From Sordaria brevicollis (lineage: Eukaryota; Ascomycota; Sordariomycetes; Sordariales; Sordariaceae): DNA of 64,000 nt. This document shows, piece after piece, positions 1 to 12,200 of this stretch. The stretch lies in contig JAUTDP010000012.1 of NCBI GenBank assembly GCA_033439795.1, positions 1,054,001 to 1,118,000 of the forward strand, given 5' to 3'. The notes beneath the pieces were generated by a model. That model was given only the letters and a program-made list of their open reading frames with translations. It was not told the origin of the DNA and ran no database searches. The first letter of the stretch is position 1, and each line of letters begins with the position of its first letter. Made by a program: the position numbers and the translations under genes.

Positions 1-1284
1 GTAGATTATGGTTCCGACTCGGACTCGGACTCCGAAACCGTTCAGCAGCCAGTAGCACCCACACCTGCACCCGCCGCGGCATCGTCGACCACCAAGAAAC
101 CCTTCCAAAAGCTCATCGACCGCTCCGGCTCTGGTTCCGGCAAAATCATTGTCAACCTAGGCAACGCAGGCACAGATCCCGAGTCGAAACCGACTGAAGA
201 CGAACCACCAGCAAAGCGAGCGAAGACAGGTGGTGCAGGAACCAGTCGGTTTAGCAGTTTCGGTTCTTTTCTACCAGCACCCAAGAAGACGGCTCCCCCA
301 GCAGCAGCAAGCAGTTCCTCTGCATCAGCATCGACGGACAGCAACAGCACCAAACCCAAGTCGTTTGTCAATCTCAAGACTGGCGCGGAGCCCGCCTTTT
401 CCAGGACTAGCAATGACGATGGGGACGATGGCTTTGGAGAATCAGAACCGACATCAGGGTCCAAGTTTTCCTCCGGGCTGAGCCTTCCCGCACCAAAGAA
501 GACTCCAACAGGACCATCAATACCAGAAGGACAAAAGTCAGAGGAGGAGGTGGAGTTGGTTGGAAAGCCGCTCATGTTCAAACCGCTTTCCGTGGCGAGG
601 AAACCGCAGAAGAAGAAGGTCGTGGCACCCAAAGCGTCAACTGCCCAGAGTGCCGGGGACAAGGCGTCGACAATAGCTGCGCCAGGACCATCAGTGCAAG
701 ACAATGTGGTAATAGCACAATCGACAGCTCCGAAAAGGAAGCAAGTCTCACTCTTCTCCATGGAAGAAGAGGAGGTCACCCCAACAGCGACAGCATCAAC
801 ATCAGCCACTGGTGCCTATGAACCCTTGTTCTCCGCCCCAGATCCTTCAACCAGCTACGAACATCATGAGGACGACGTAACAGGCGACTATGACTCTTAC
901 ACAGCGCCCACCTACATCTCGGCACCCAGCAACGCATCTCACCAGCAGTCCCTTACCTCCATAGCCGATGAGCTTGCCTTGAACGAGACGGCACGCAGAG
1001 AGCTCTTCGGGCGGCAACGTGGAGGCAAGAACAGGGACGCATTTGAAATTCCAGAAGGCGCCAAGATTGTGAACTTCAATATGGAGAAGGAGTACGAGCA
1101 CAACAACGCGTTGAGAGCGTCAGGCGAGCAGGTGTACAACCCGGTGCGGGCGATTGCGCCGGGCAAGCACAGTCTCAGACAAATGGTCAATATGGCGCAG
1201 ACCAACCAGTCTGCGTTGGAGGATAGCTGGGCGCAGGGAAGGAATAATCGGAAGGATGCTGCGGGGAAGTATGGGTGGAAGTGA
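1..1284 (+). CDS. PRCC-domain nuclear protein, 3' part of the gene (5' end outside window)
   Basis: The frame is open from base 1 to a TGA at 1282-1284, so the start lies to the left of the window; the 427 visible codons are one uninterrupted exon. The N-terminal part is low in complexity (Ser, Ala, Pro, Lys) with an acidic Ser-Asp run at the very edge. The conserved part is the last 80-90 residues, which run from an EIPEGAKIVNFNM-like stretch to ALEDSWAQGR and end KYGWK. This matches the C-terminal domain of PRCC (proline-rich, mitotic checkpoint/splicing-associated protein). PRCC proteins are nuclear and in animals associate with spliceosome components; the role in fungi is not settled. An internal ATG at 550 is only a nested methionine, since coding-like sequence continues upstream of it. 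The family call rests on the C-terminal pattern. Confidence 0.8.
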   Translation, partial: VDYGSDSDSDSETVQQPVAPTPAPAAASSTTKKPFQKLIDRSGSGSGKIIVNLGNAGTDPESKPTEDEPPAKRAKTGGAGTSRFSSFGSFLPAPKKTAPPAAASSSSASASTDSNSTKPKSFVNLKTGAEPAFSRTSNDDGDDGFGESEPTSGSKFSSGLSLPAPKKTPTGPSIPEGQKSEEEVELVGKPLMFKPLSVARKPQKKKVVAPKASTAQSAGDKASTIAAPGPSVQDNVVIAQSTAPKRKQVSLFSMEEEEVTPTATASTSATGAYEPLFSAPDPSTSYEHHEDDVTGDYDSYTAPTYISAPSNASHQQSLTSIADELALNETARRELFGRQRGGKNRDAFEIPEGAKIVNFNMEKEYEHNNALRASGEQVYNPVRAIAPGKHSLRQMVNMAQTNQSALEDSWAQGRNNRKDAAGKYGWK

Positions 1285-4200
1285 GAAGCCCGTGGACTTT
1301 TGTGACGACGACTTCGAGACATCGTATTTTGGCTATATGCGTAATCAAGAGGGTCAACAGATTGATACGCAAGGCAATAGCAAGCTTGATTATGGAAGGC
1401 TTCCTCGGTGGCTATTTTGGCATCAGGCCTGGCATCAAACAATCAACATATTCATACTATCCACACCTGCCGACAGCATCTTCTTGAGACGATCTGAATC
1501 ATGGATCTGAGGATCAGGCTTATTGGCATACACCCGAAAGAAGCGTCAAGTGTCTTAATGGACATCACTGCGTTCGAAATAGAGTTATTCATTGACCATA
1601 GCACCGATTCTGTTCACAGAAAACTTGGGCCAGTGGGTCTCTGGCTATTTGAAGCATGTGTTGATAGTAGTGGATGAAGGAAGCGTCTCGGATCAGACGT
1701 CCGGCCGATGAAATATGGCTTCAATATCAATGACGTCTCTTTTATCATGAAATTGGAGTGTCCCCCACTGTTCTCTGCCTCCGGGTCATTTGTCGCCAGC
1801 GCAATCAAGTTCCCCAGACCTGCCGGACGCCTTCCACTTCAACTTGAACCCTTCTTTCTCGAGAAGGAAAGCATTCATCACCCCGCTGTTGTGAGCGCGA
1901 ATCATTCTTCAATGCCACAGCTCAAGCACTACATAGTATTGTCTTTCCGGCCTCCAACCAACACAGTTTAGCTCGGGCGACGATATCAGTTTGAATACTT
2001 TGTATACAGACAATCAGTGCAGTGAGCTTTGTCCAGCCTACTTAGTTCTTGGACTTTATACATTACGTCTTGTTCGGTCCGCTAGCGACGGATTCCCGAT
2101 CTCAACAGAGCAAGCCTGGTACATATCAATTGGCACTGAGAGAAGTATGATGATGCTTGTATCCTGGCCGAGTGATTCATACGTAGCTACCCTGGAGGAG
2201 CCCAGAAGCTTCGATTCGGTTGCCCTCGCGCTTCTACTTCATCCATTCTGCCCCGTGAGCCCCGGAACGTCCCTCTCCCCAGACAGAAGGATGACTTGCA
2301 CAAGTGGAACGGCTTCCGGCAGTGTGGCTGATTCCATGTTATAGAAGGGAACCGAGTGCAATATTACCTCTACCCCTTCCTGTCAGCTCCCTTCGTGGCG
2401 TCTGCGTGTAATCCTCTCAGCTACAGCTTACTGACGGCCGGTGAACTCTGGAAGTGTCACTAAAGGAATAACGTAGCGTTATATAGCCACGGCATAGAGG
2501 TTGTGCAATGCTCTGAAACAGCTACCGTGGTGCAAGTAAGCGTACTATGAATAGACATCTGTTATCCATCGTTTTCGGGTCCTTTGTTTCGACGTATCTC
2601 AGTCAGCGATGTAAATTTCCGTCTGATAGTAAGCACTACAGCAAGTAACATACACTCTTCTGCGAGCACGAACTCCTCTCCGAAGCCGAAGAGCACCCAG
2701 TCTGTAGGTGAGGTAAGTACCTATAGGTAGCTCACCCTCGAGTGTAAACCAAGAAACATTGTTCCAAAGGTGGGAATTTCAGATGACCAGTCACACACCA
2801 TAACGACAATAACGAAGCTTTAAGAGTTCCGAAGACCAGCAAGCAAATAGGCCGAAGCCTCAGATTGGTGACGCTTTGGGTTTCCAACAATGACGGGAAA
2901 TGCTCTGACCAACAGCTCACCCGATCGCAGCTTCCATTTCATGTCATCCAGATTTAGCAAGGGCAGCCACTTCACCACTTCATGCCGGCTCTGTCGCTCT
3001 TTCCCTATCAACCACCCCAGAACATCGACCAATTTCCGGGATTTTTTCAGCAGGCAGCCCTTTTGGAAGGCGCAATAGAGACATCGCGCCGTGATCAACC
3101 GTCTCATATCCTCAAAGCCTCATCACAGTCAGTCGTAATCGTACCCCAACGAACAAGCCGAACTCGGGTTTTACCGTAGAGGTAGTCATGAAGTGAACTC
3201 TGTATCCGTGAAGAGCTTGCACTGTATTCAAATGGTATATCAATTAACAGGTAATTTGAGACCGCACCGAAATGGCCAACACCTCTTACCTTTCTCTCTG
3301 TTGGGCTTTTCAGTCCATAAACTCGTTTCTTTTTTCCACCTTCCGACAAAAGATCGCGAAGATCATCGCCGTCAATTAATATCAATAACTTCGCTAAACT
3401 CGCAGTAAACACTGCAGCGATTTGACCCATCGCCACTGTGAACATCAGACCAGCCACCAAAATCACAAGCCCAGCGATCTTCCGGGTACGCATCCCTTTC
3501 TTCCCCTGGAGGATATCATATGTAATTTAATCTTGCATTACCTTCCATGTCGATTTTGTTTCTTTCTTCTTCTCGGCACAGAATCACTATAGCCAGTGTC
3601 CACTGTATCAAGTGCACGTATCCTCGTCATGTGAGAGTTCACTTCACCAATACTGTCTGTCTTCACCAACTCCTTTCACTGTCACCAACCAACAATATCA
3701 ACTCCCTCCAAGAGCTGAATGTCTTCACCGCTTGCACCTACAATCACCTCCATCTTGCATTGAGGTCCTTTGTCCCTTCATCCCTTCGAGGCAACAATTT
3801 TTTCCATGGCCTATACTCAGCCGGCCAGCCAGCCAGCCCTGGACACAACAGATCGGTGTGAAATACCAACCCTGGCTTGTTCACCTTATTTTATCCAGTT
3901 ATGGACAAGGAATAGTCAAGCGGACAAGAATAAACTTTGTTTACACAACAGCAGACAAAACGAAACGAAACATGACATGACATGCATGCACTCCTAAAAT
4001 TCCCCGACAACGGCAGGCGGCGGCCAGCAGGTGGCCAGCCAGCCAGTCGGGCGGGCGGATGAACGGAGATGGACGGGGAACAGCAGCAGCAAGAGAACAA
4101 GGAAGAAGCTCAGGGAGGGAGGGTTACAGAGAGGCAGTGCGGGCTGCGGAAGCGGAGCGGAGCGTTATGGGAGGACGACAGACGACATACCCCCCCAAAA

Positions 4201-5683
4201 CGACACACACCATCCATTTCGTCGTCCCGGTTGGCTGGATGTGATATGGATAGACAAAAGGGATAGGCTACGTTCCATAGCCCTAACGTATTCGTATCTG
4301 CAAATGCTTTGGTTGATGATACCTACCAAACCTTTATCATGGAACTCTCCATCATTGTTGGTTGGGTTTAAACAGTGCACATGATAGACTGTTGAAGATG
4401 ATCATGCCACTGTAACATCCAGTCAGAGAACCTCCAGCCAGAGAGCCTCTTGCACCTCACCCTCGCAGGATTCGTTCTATTGGGCTCAAGTGAGAAAAGA
4501 GTCTGGGTAGTCTTCCCGGTGGCGTGCCGGCAAGATTTCATCCTATCCATACATAGGTCCAAGACCAGACAGGTAAGTTCATCACCTGATGATATCCCCT
4601 TTCCAGAGTCAATCATGTACATACTGTACAGCAGGTGAGTATATCTCTCTCTAGTTCTACTGGACTAGGGCGATAGATTAGCCATTCATCATCATCAGCG
4701 CAGTTCAGTCCCTGATGTCTCATAGGATGGATGGATTTTGCCCATCAGGGTTCCTCTTCTCCCGCAAGGGATCGTTTCCCTGTCCCCCGGTTCGATTCCT
4801 CAAGAGAAGAAGGACACCTGACCCAGCTCCCAAGATGCAAGTGAAACCTTCCATATGTCACCCACCGGGTCTCCGACACCGTACAGAGCCCAGAGTCCCA
4901 CAGCGAGCGAGCGAGAGAGGGCCGTTCCGCACAGCGGAGCGTAACGGAGGTTCGGCGTTCAAGAATATGGACCTTCGGACTGCATTATTCTGTCTGTCGT
5001 GTCCTTGTACCTGTAGCTACATACTGTATGTATTCCTTTGGCTTGCCCCCTTGTTCCCTGTTGCGGCCCATTGGATTGGAAACAAGTGTCAACCTGCTAG
5101 ACTAAAGGCATCACACTAGCACGGATGGGAAAAACTTCCTAGTGGCTCATCCATCCAGTCTGCTGCATAGTAGTAGTCAGTTAGATACTGCGCCTACTGC
5201 GCTTCTCCCACATGTCCTCCGTAGAGTGTGTTTCAGGATAGAGAGAGGCTGGTGTGGTATTCCTTCTCAGTATAGTGCGCATAGGGTCTTTTCGGAATAT
5301 CGACTTTTAGTCTTTGGGCACTTGACTCTGACTATCGTTCCAAGTGCGCAGTCTGGAACTTCCCACGGTGGACCAAGAAGACGAACAAAAGTGAGACACA
5401 CACATGAGGAAAAGGAGATCTCAGAGATCTATGCAAGTCTCTGGATATCGCCGTCCATCGGCTTTCACTAAATTAGTGCTGTCTCTTCGAATTTTAGCAG
5501 ACCAACCTAGGACCAGGCAGGTACATAACGTAAACAACTCGATACTTTTGCCCATACGTACTATCCTCGGTTCTCTCCTGAACCGACTGCTAAACTGAGA
5601 CATGCAGACGGATAGAACCAGATACACTGTGTATGCAAATCATGCAGATATCATTTGCCTAAACGAAGAACAACTTTTGTACA
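1285..5683. other. Gene-poor interval between PRCC-like and SMP-30 genes
   Basis: About 4.4 kb between two convergent 3' ends. The short frames here lack conserved motifs and overlap on both strands. The only stretch that reads somewhat like protein is on the minus strand at 2820-3493, listed separately. CAGC-type simple repeats occur near 3820-3840 and 4030-4050. I see no RNA gene I can support. Confidence 0.6.
2820..3493 (-). CDS. Possible small hypothetical gene, two overlapping frames (weak)
   Basis: Two ATG-started minus-strand frames follow each other. The first, 3493 to 3104 (129 codons), begins with a basic tip and about 40 mostly hydrophobic residues, like a signal anchor, followed by a charged stretch with GGKKKR. 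The second, 3107 to 2820 (95 codons), is rich in Lys, Arg and Leu. The stop of the first and the start of the second share ATGA, in different frames. A donor-like GTAAGAGG follows a lysine codon in the first frame, but the simple splice choices I tried did not give one clean reading frame. I recognise no family. Either this is a gene whose introns I could not resolve, or chance open frames; the second is somewhat more likely. Confidence 0.2.
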
Positions 5684-6936
5684 CTACTCCAGCACGAACT
5701 CGGTATGGTCCAATCCGGTAGTGCCGACATCGACCCTAAACAGGCCACCGCCGTACTTCTTGCTGGGGGTTCCCTCCTCGCTGTTCTCGTCGGCAGCACT
5801 GGTGATGAACAGCTCAGTACCCACAAACTCGACGCAGGTGATGTTGTTGGTCGGCAGGATGACTCGGCCCACAATCTTCCCGGCCGGGGAAATCTTGATG
5901 ACGGAGCTGCCGTCATACAGGGCGTGCCAGATGTTGCCGTCCTTATCAACCCTGAACCCGTCCAGGTGACCCCTTTCCTCGTGCTTGTAGTGGACGCGCT
6001 TGTTGGAGATGCTGCCGTCCTCAGGATTGTAGTCCCATGCAAAGACAGTGTTCTCAGGCGTATGGGTGAAGTACATGGTCTTTCCATCCGGAGACCAGCC
6101 AAGGCTGTTGGGGATGATCAAACCTTTCACGATCTCTTCGCTGGTCTTTCCCAAGTCAAACCGGTAGAGCGAACCTGGAAACAAACAAATGCCATGTCAG
6201 AATCCACACAATAGGGAACAAAAAAAAATCATGTCATGACGGCCCAATTCAGCACTTCTGCTGTTGCCTTTGCCGTTGTTCTGTTGTTGTGTTGTGCATA
6301 GGAGGTCCAAAAGACCCGCACCCTCCACAGTGGGCTCCATTGACAGCACAAGCGCGTCACATCGAGCGTCCGGGATGTTCCACATAACACCCCCCTGACA
6401 GACCCAGGGTCGATTGCCGAATTGGGCCTCCGGGCTGCCACGTGGGAAAGAGATACTGGCTGACCGAACAGAAGAGGAACTTTTGACTTTTTTTTTCCTT
6501 CTCACTCACCTTCAGTTTGCGGCTCACCAACGTGAAAATCGTTCATAGTGCCGAGCCAAAAGCGACCATGCGGATCAACGGCACCGTCGTTGGACCTCAG
6601 TCTCTCGGTCTCGCCGCCAATGCGGGTCAAGTAGTCATACTGACCCGTCTTCCGGTCGAGGAGAGCAATGCCATACTTGAGCGCCACTAGAATCTTTTCC
6701 TGCGGATCCTGGCCCTTGATGTTGGCAGTGACACCAATCGGGGAATCCAGCTGGAGGGTCTTGAGCGAATCTGGCCCGTCAGTGACCGAGACGGTGTGGA
6801 GTCGCTTGGCCTTGATGTCGACAAAGCGAAGCGTCTGGGTGCCCTTTTCGTAGTAAGGACCCTCTCCGAGCTGGCAGTGCAGATCCAGATACGGCTCGGT
6901 GACGTGCCACTCCTGCACTTGGTTTTGGTCGGCCAT
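5684..6936 (-). CDS. SMP-30/gluconolactonase/regucalcin-family protein, two exons
   Basis: Exon 1 is 6936-6510 and exon 2 is 6174-5684. The intron has donor GTGAGTGAG and acceptor CCAG, and joining G to GT makes one Gly codon, giving 305 residues, close to the roughly 300 usual for the family. These are six-bladed beta-propeller, metal-dependent lactonases or esterases acting on sugar lactones. Visible family marks are GEGPYY near residue 25 (the first metal-ligand Glu), SNDGAVDPHGRFWLGTM ending exon 1, PNSLGWSPDGKTMYFT in exon 2 (ligand Asn and the PDG turn), and HLDGFRVDKDGNIW (ligand Asp). No signal peptide is seen, so it is probably cytosolic. At 335 nt the intron is much longer than the others in this window. 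The start ATG is the only one before the conserved Trp-His-Val-Thr stretch. The substrate cannot be told from sequence. Confidence 0.9.
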
Positions 6937-7093
6937 GATCTCGTCGTTTGACTAAGTCGAGGAGAAAGTCTTGGCGGTGGTTGGGAACCTGAGACGGTAG
7001 TGCGGTGGGTGATGCAAGCAGGTCCTAGGAAAGGATAGTGATGCCTGTTGGATAGACGGAAAAGGCAAGTCCAGAGGAGGCGGCAGTTCCGTA

Positions 7094-7120
7094 TTGAGAC
7101 CCAGTTGAGACCCAGTTGAG
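7094..7120. repeat. Short tandem repeat, 11-bp unit
   Basis: The unit TTGAGACCCAG occurs twice in full, followed by a partial TTGAG, just upstream of the SMP-30 gene start. Confidence 0.8.
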
Positions 7121-7180
7121 CGGATGCGGTGACGAAGCAGACGGGACTAGCGAAGCAAGTGCTTGACTAAGGTCGACTCG

Positions 7181-7209
7181 CTGGAGCTGGCTGGAGCTGG
7201 CTGGAGCTG
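7181..7209. repeat. Short tandem repeat, 10-bp unit CTGGAGCTGG
   Basis: Two perfect units and a third lacking its last base. It lies about 250 bp upstream of the SMP-30 start codon, close to the 11-bp repeat. Confidence 0.85.
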
Positions 7210-9218
7210 TCGAGCAGACTGGCGTTGACGATGACTGGTCGCCGGACACGAGCAAGTTGCAGCCGGAGGCTATGGCACGGCAGCTACACCGTACTAAGTG
7301 GGCGCTGGCTTGGATTCTGTCACTCACTTGTCAGCGCTCGTGTCTACCGGATGTCTCGCCGGGTGGTCTTTTGGGACCGGGGATGTGTGTCGATGGCCCA
7401 TGATCATGGCCGCCAGACATGGCTCGATGGAGAGGGAGTTGTCGGCCGTCAAAGGAGCGGTGTGTATGGGTTTTGTACAATACAACTCAACCTACATGCG
7501 TACTTGCGTTACAGAGTCTGCGGATGCAGGCTGATCAAACTCTTGTTCATGCACGTCGTTGTTGCTTGCAGACAGGCGAGGCGGACGGAGTTTCTATCCA
7601 GTTTTAGCTTCAACCGGAGGAGGATGAGGACGTCGAGGAATCTCCATCTTTTTGTCTTTTATACACAGTAGAGGTAGTAGAGGCCAAGGTGTCGCCAATG
7701 GCAGTGTTGACGTTATCGGCGTCCATCGAGTGGGTCTCCCGCAAGTCGAGTGCGGAGCAACATTGGCCGTGTCATAGAATGGACTGGGCTTGCCATCCGA
7801 AGGGCCCCCCTCCGCACCGGATCCCTTTATCAGGCGTCCTGGCTTCCGGATATCGGGCCTGGCATCCGTATACACGCGAGCGAGCCGGCTGCCCAAATTG
7901 CGCGACGGCGGCTGTCGAGGGCCGCGTATGGCTCGGTCCAGAGGCAAGAGAAGCTTCAGAAGGATTGGTGAGGTTGTAGCGAAACCACGCGCGCACTGCG
8001 CTGTCACGTCGGCTGGATCGGCTATCACGATGCCGTGGGTTGCACCGTTGTGCGAAGGAGTGCTGGAGTGCAAATGCAGTGGTGTTGTTGGCGGGTGCAG
8101 CGTGATCGATGCCGTGCGAGGTGAGAGACGGGATGAGAAAGTAGAAAGGCTGAAGATTGGATTGGTTGGTCCTAACTGCCCGCTGCTCGTGGAAAGGTAC
8201 CCGTAGCCCAGTCCGTGCGCCAGAGCTTACTTGTACGACGCTAGTGCAGTGATCCAATGTGAGGTACCTTGATGGCACCAGACATTGCTGCCACTTGCGA
8301 AGGAGGTGCCTTGGCGTGCAGCAGCTACCCGTAGGACATCGCAGCAGGAAGGGAAGGAAACACCTCACTCTGAGAGAGATGCACTTTTCCTCCAGAGACG
8401 GTGATGCCCACTTTGCTCGTTGGCAGCTTCCCTTGGAAAGACGTCCAATCAATGAATGTCCGGAGACCGGGGACCTGGATGTTTTACAGAGGTACAGCAG
8501 TGAAGAGCCTGAAAAATGAAATGCCAGGAACAGAAAGAAGATGGCTCTCCAATTGGCCAAAGTATCTCTAGACGACCTCTATGCAGTCATTGAATCCTGC
8601 GACGATACAACCAGTCGAAAAACATGCCTATAGGGAATCCCAAAAGAGCCATTGCTGCATGTCAGGGCGACCGCTGAGCAATCGGATGTCGACCATAGAC
8701 ATCATGATCCTAGGAGCCTAGGTAGTGGACTGCTCCGGAGCATTGCAACCACCAGCCCCCGAAGACGTGAGAAGCCTCAGCCAGATCGAGGAAGCCGTTG
8801 TTAAGTTTGTGACTCTGTTAGCAGCAGGCTGATGTTGAAGGCAATTGATTTGGCTGCAGTCATCGTCGAAGAAGGGAGTGGTTCTGCCAGTGATCCCGTT
8901 GTCACAGTTATTCCAGACTCTGGTCGTTTTGTGACGAATATTACCGTAATACACGTATGTAACAGAAGATTCGACATTCTAAACGGATGTCTTCCAGTCA
9001 TTTGCCCTACGCATCAAGCATTGTTAGAGCGGTCTCTTGAGCTGTTCGTGATCAATGACTTACGGCGAAGAGCCACTTCGACGCTGAAAGACCGTCCTGA
9101 TGCTTGGAGTCAAAAGGGGAATCTCCGTTCGTCCTTCTATGCTGGTGTTAACGCTCCAGGTTTAAGCCTGTCCTGTTGTCTTCTGCTGCACGTAAGAGGG
9201 ATCACGGCAAGGGGATTC

Positions 9219-9235
9219 TTTTTTTTTTTTTTTTT
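9219..9235. repeat. Poly-T tract (17 T)
   Basis: An uninterrupted run of 17 T in otherwise mixed sequence. It has no LINE-like or SINE-like body that I could recognise beside it. Confidence 0.9.
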
Positions 9236-12200
9236 GCCAATGCATTTGATACAGTTTCACTTGGAAATCTCCAGTGGTTGTTCGACACAGGACAGACAGG
9301 CCTATCATCTGTTTTAGGAGCACTGGGCCCCAAGACAGGAACACATGATCGACCGCTGCTGCATGCACTATAAGCCCCGGTCAGCCTCTAGGGCTCTCGA
9401 TAGGCCAGAGGAGCTGGGCAGACGCGGGTAAGGCCCGATGCTGGTCCAGTCTTTGATGTCTTCCCTTGTCCCTGATTCCCTAGCGCAAAGACTTCCATTG
9501 GGAACAGCCGTATACGTAGAGGTAACCTCTGTATTTGCTCGCCTGGGGGGGAAGGAGTTGTTAGTTGTCTTTTGAGGTGCAAGAGTCCAACAAGCAAACA
9601 CGACCTTATCACGAGTCTTCTGTGTGGGCCTGATATAGTTCAAGAACGAACTCTCAGTGGTCAGTCTCTCTTGTACGCACTCACTTCCAAACCGTCGTGC
9701 CCGGCTTTCTGAAGCCTTCGTCGCGTCATGAAGGGGCAAACATGAAGCGTCATGAGAGCAACAGAAACTGACTTTGCTCCCCTCCCTTCAAATTAGGCCC
9801 CCTGCCGGCTAGGTGCATCCGGGTGGAAATAGCGTCAATGGCGGTACACTTTTAGGGAGATCGAGCTGGAAAGGCGGTCAGAAGCCCATTGTCGAATCGG
9901 AAAACGCGCCAGCTCTAGGGTCTTGTGCTTCTGGGGAAGATATGGGGTATTGAGCAACGGTAGACCCATCGTTATCCGTCCTTTCCAGTCGTCGTTGATG
10001 TCATGAATCGTAACTGTAAAAGGCTGTTAGAAACATCGGCAACATGAAGCTTGGAGATATTCGAGAATGACAGCACCTACAGCTTTGGCCTTGGGCAATA
10101 CCTAGATGTGAATGCCTGAACCTCGGGTTGGTTGCTTTCCAGAAGATGATGTCGAGTGGTTGACTTGTCGTCACTTCTATCACCACGCTAAAGTCCCTGG
10201 CCGTGCAGGTGGTACCGTGTCAGACCTGTCAGGGCCCGGGCTCGTGCACTAACAATTTGAAAGCCCGACACACGCAGGCGGCTAGAAACACGGGGCGGAA
10301 TCTGTATGCCATACAGCTGTAGCGTGTTCCCGCTTCAACCTCAGCTCTTGATAACCTCAACGGAAAGATGGCGACGATAGAAGCCGTTGAGGGTGGCCAT
10401 GTATCAATATCGTCATCCGGCTGCTCCAGCGGATATCTTCAACGTCCCGTCCATCTCAAAGACTCGACACAGTACAGGATACCAATTTGAATTCGGGTTC
10501 GCCAAACCGACGTCAGAGCCGCCGGCGTCACAATTGTGATGGGCTGGGCTTGCTGCCTGCCTAGGCATTCAGCATGGAGTGATCTCAATGCGGAACCCGG
10601 GACAGCGGGTCCAAAATTGACAATTTCGTCTTTGGACCAGTAATCAAGCGAGAACGCGCCATGTTGGACCAAATATCGATACGCCGACCTGGATGGGATT
10701 CTGGAGGAATCACCTCATCCGGTCACACTGAGCAGATATGCGACCCAGCTCGCAAGCAGCCATCCGAGGTTGGAACGGGCAGAGGCATGAAGAGCCACGA
10801 ACCAGTCTGTGCGTTTCGAAGGTCACCGAGCACCGAGTAGGTAGTCTGAGCAGTTTCATCAACGCCTTTTCCTTCTCCTTCCCAGACCCCCGGCGCCAAC
10901 AACGCGATATAAAAAGGGCATGTTTACACGGTGCACTTCATAGTGTAAGTACCCTGTTCAGCCTGGGCACCACACCTTCCAAAGCATCGCGAGAACGAGG
11001 GCCGCATGTTGGGCCGCAGAAGTTAGGAAACCCGCAGAAGCCTCACCTTTGAAGGTGCAAGGACCACGGCCAAAACTCAATTTGAGCACGGGTTGTGTCC
11101 AATTTGCTCCCAATACGCCATTTGATCCTGACGGAGGGTTGCAGCCAACGTATTTCCCAATCAACCATGGCCGATCAAGATACAGATGCCGTTATGTACC
11201 TGCCTCTGGATATGAGTTTGGCGGCACAATCTCGGGTCGATATTCCTTAAAGCAGTCAGCCATGGTACGGTAGCAGCCCAACCCGACAAGTTCTTGATAT
11301 CTGCAAGACAACCCAATATCTGGATCACCTGGCTGCTGTTGCATGTGGGAGGCGTGTCCACACCATTTCGGGCGCCAATCGATGCGAGTTCAGTGGTGAG
11401 TCGCTTGTTCGAAAGCTGCTCAATTGAAGCCGTGGCTAAAGTTTTGGATGTACTAGATACGGAAATAAAATATCATATGATCTTGAGGAAAAAGGAGATA
11501 CAAGAAAGTGGTGTTGCGGAAGGGTTCTATGGAAAGTTCCAAACGCCCAGCCAAGGTCCACCGTGCAAGGTTGAAGGATGAATTCAATGTGACGGGAAGT
11601 GGAAACCAAAAATACGAAACAGCTGGCTTCAGTTCCCCAGATATACACGGCGGCACTGTGCAATCTCCTCTTAAGGGGATGAATATACTTACAGTCCAGC
11701 ACAGTATAGTATTCTTACGCAATGCATGCGTAAGTTACATCAGCCCTTCGCACCTGCACTTGGAGTTACCACAGCCCGTTGCTACCTTCTTTACAAGTAG
11801 AAGTAGGTCTTGATGCTGATATTGGCAGGTACGACGAAGACCCCTTCCACATCTCGGCCTCATCTGTTGTGAGAAATCGTGGGTGAAATTATGTGAAGAA
11901 AGTGAGGGCAAGGCAACCCCAGCCCTCCTCCTTCATTGCCAATTTTGCACTTTGTGGGCTTGCACACTTTCCGCAATTTGCACATGTCCATTTTCCACTT
12001 GTCATCACCCATCTCGAGATCTCCATTGGCCTGCAACAACCACGTCGCGACAGCACCTGGCATAATGGAGGTCAAGCTTCACCTGTCTTTGACCTCCTGC
12101 TTGGCTGGGAGATCCGATACTGGATAATGGGCGATCTTACAATGGATCGCGCATTCGATCTTCCGCCGCTATTCCCACTCGTCGACACCCTCCCCCTCAT

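Noticed and set aside
4780..4800. GGTTCGATTCC resembling a tRNA B box
   Set aside because: No A box or matching stems upstream, and no cloverleaf possible in the flanking 80 bases.
7772..8560. 262-codon minus-strand frame with hydrophobic start
   Set aside because: It starts at TTG, overlaps open frames on both strands, and has no domain; composition-driven.
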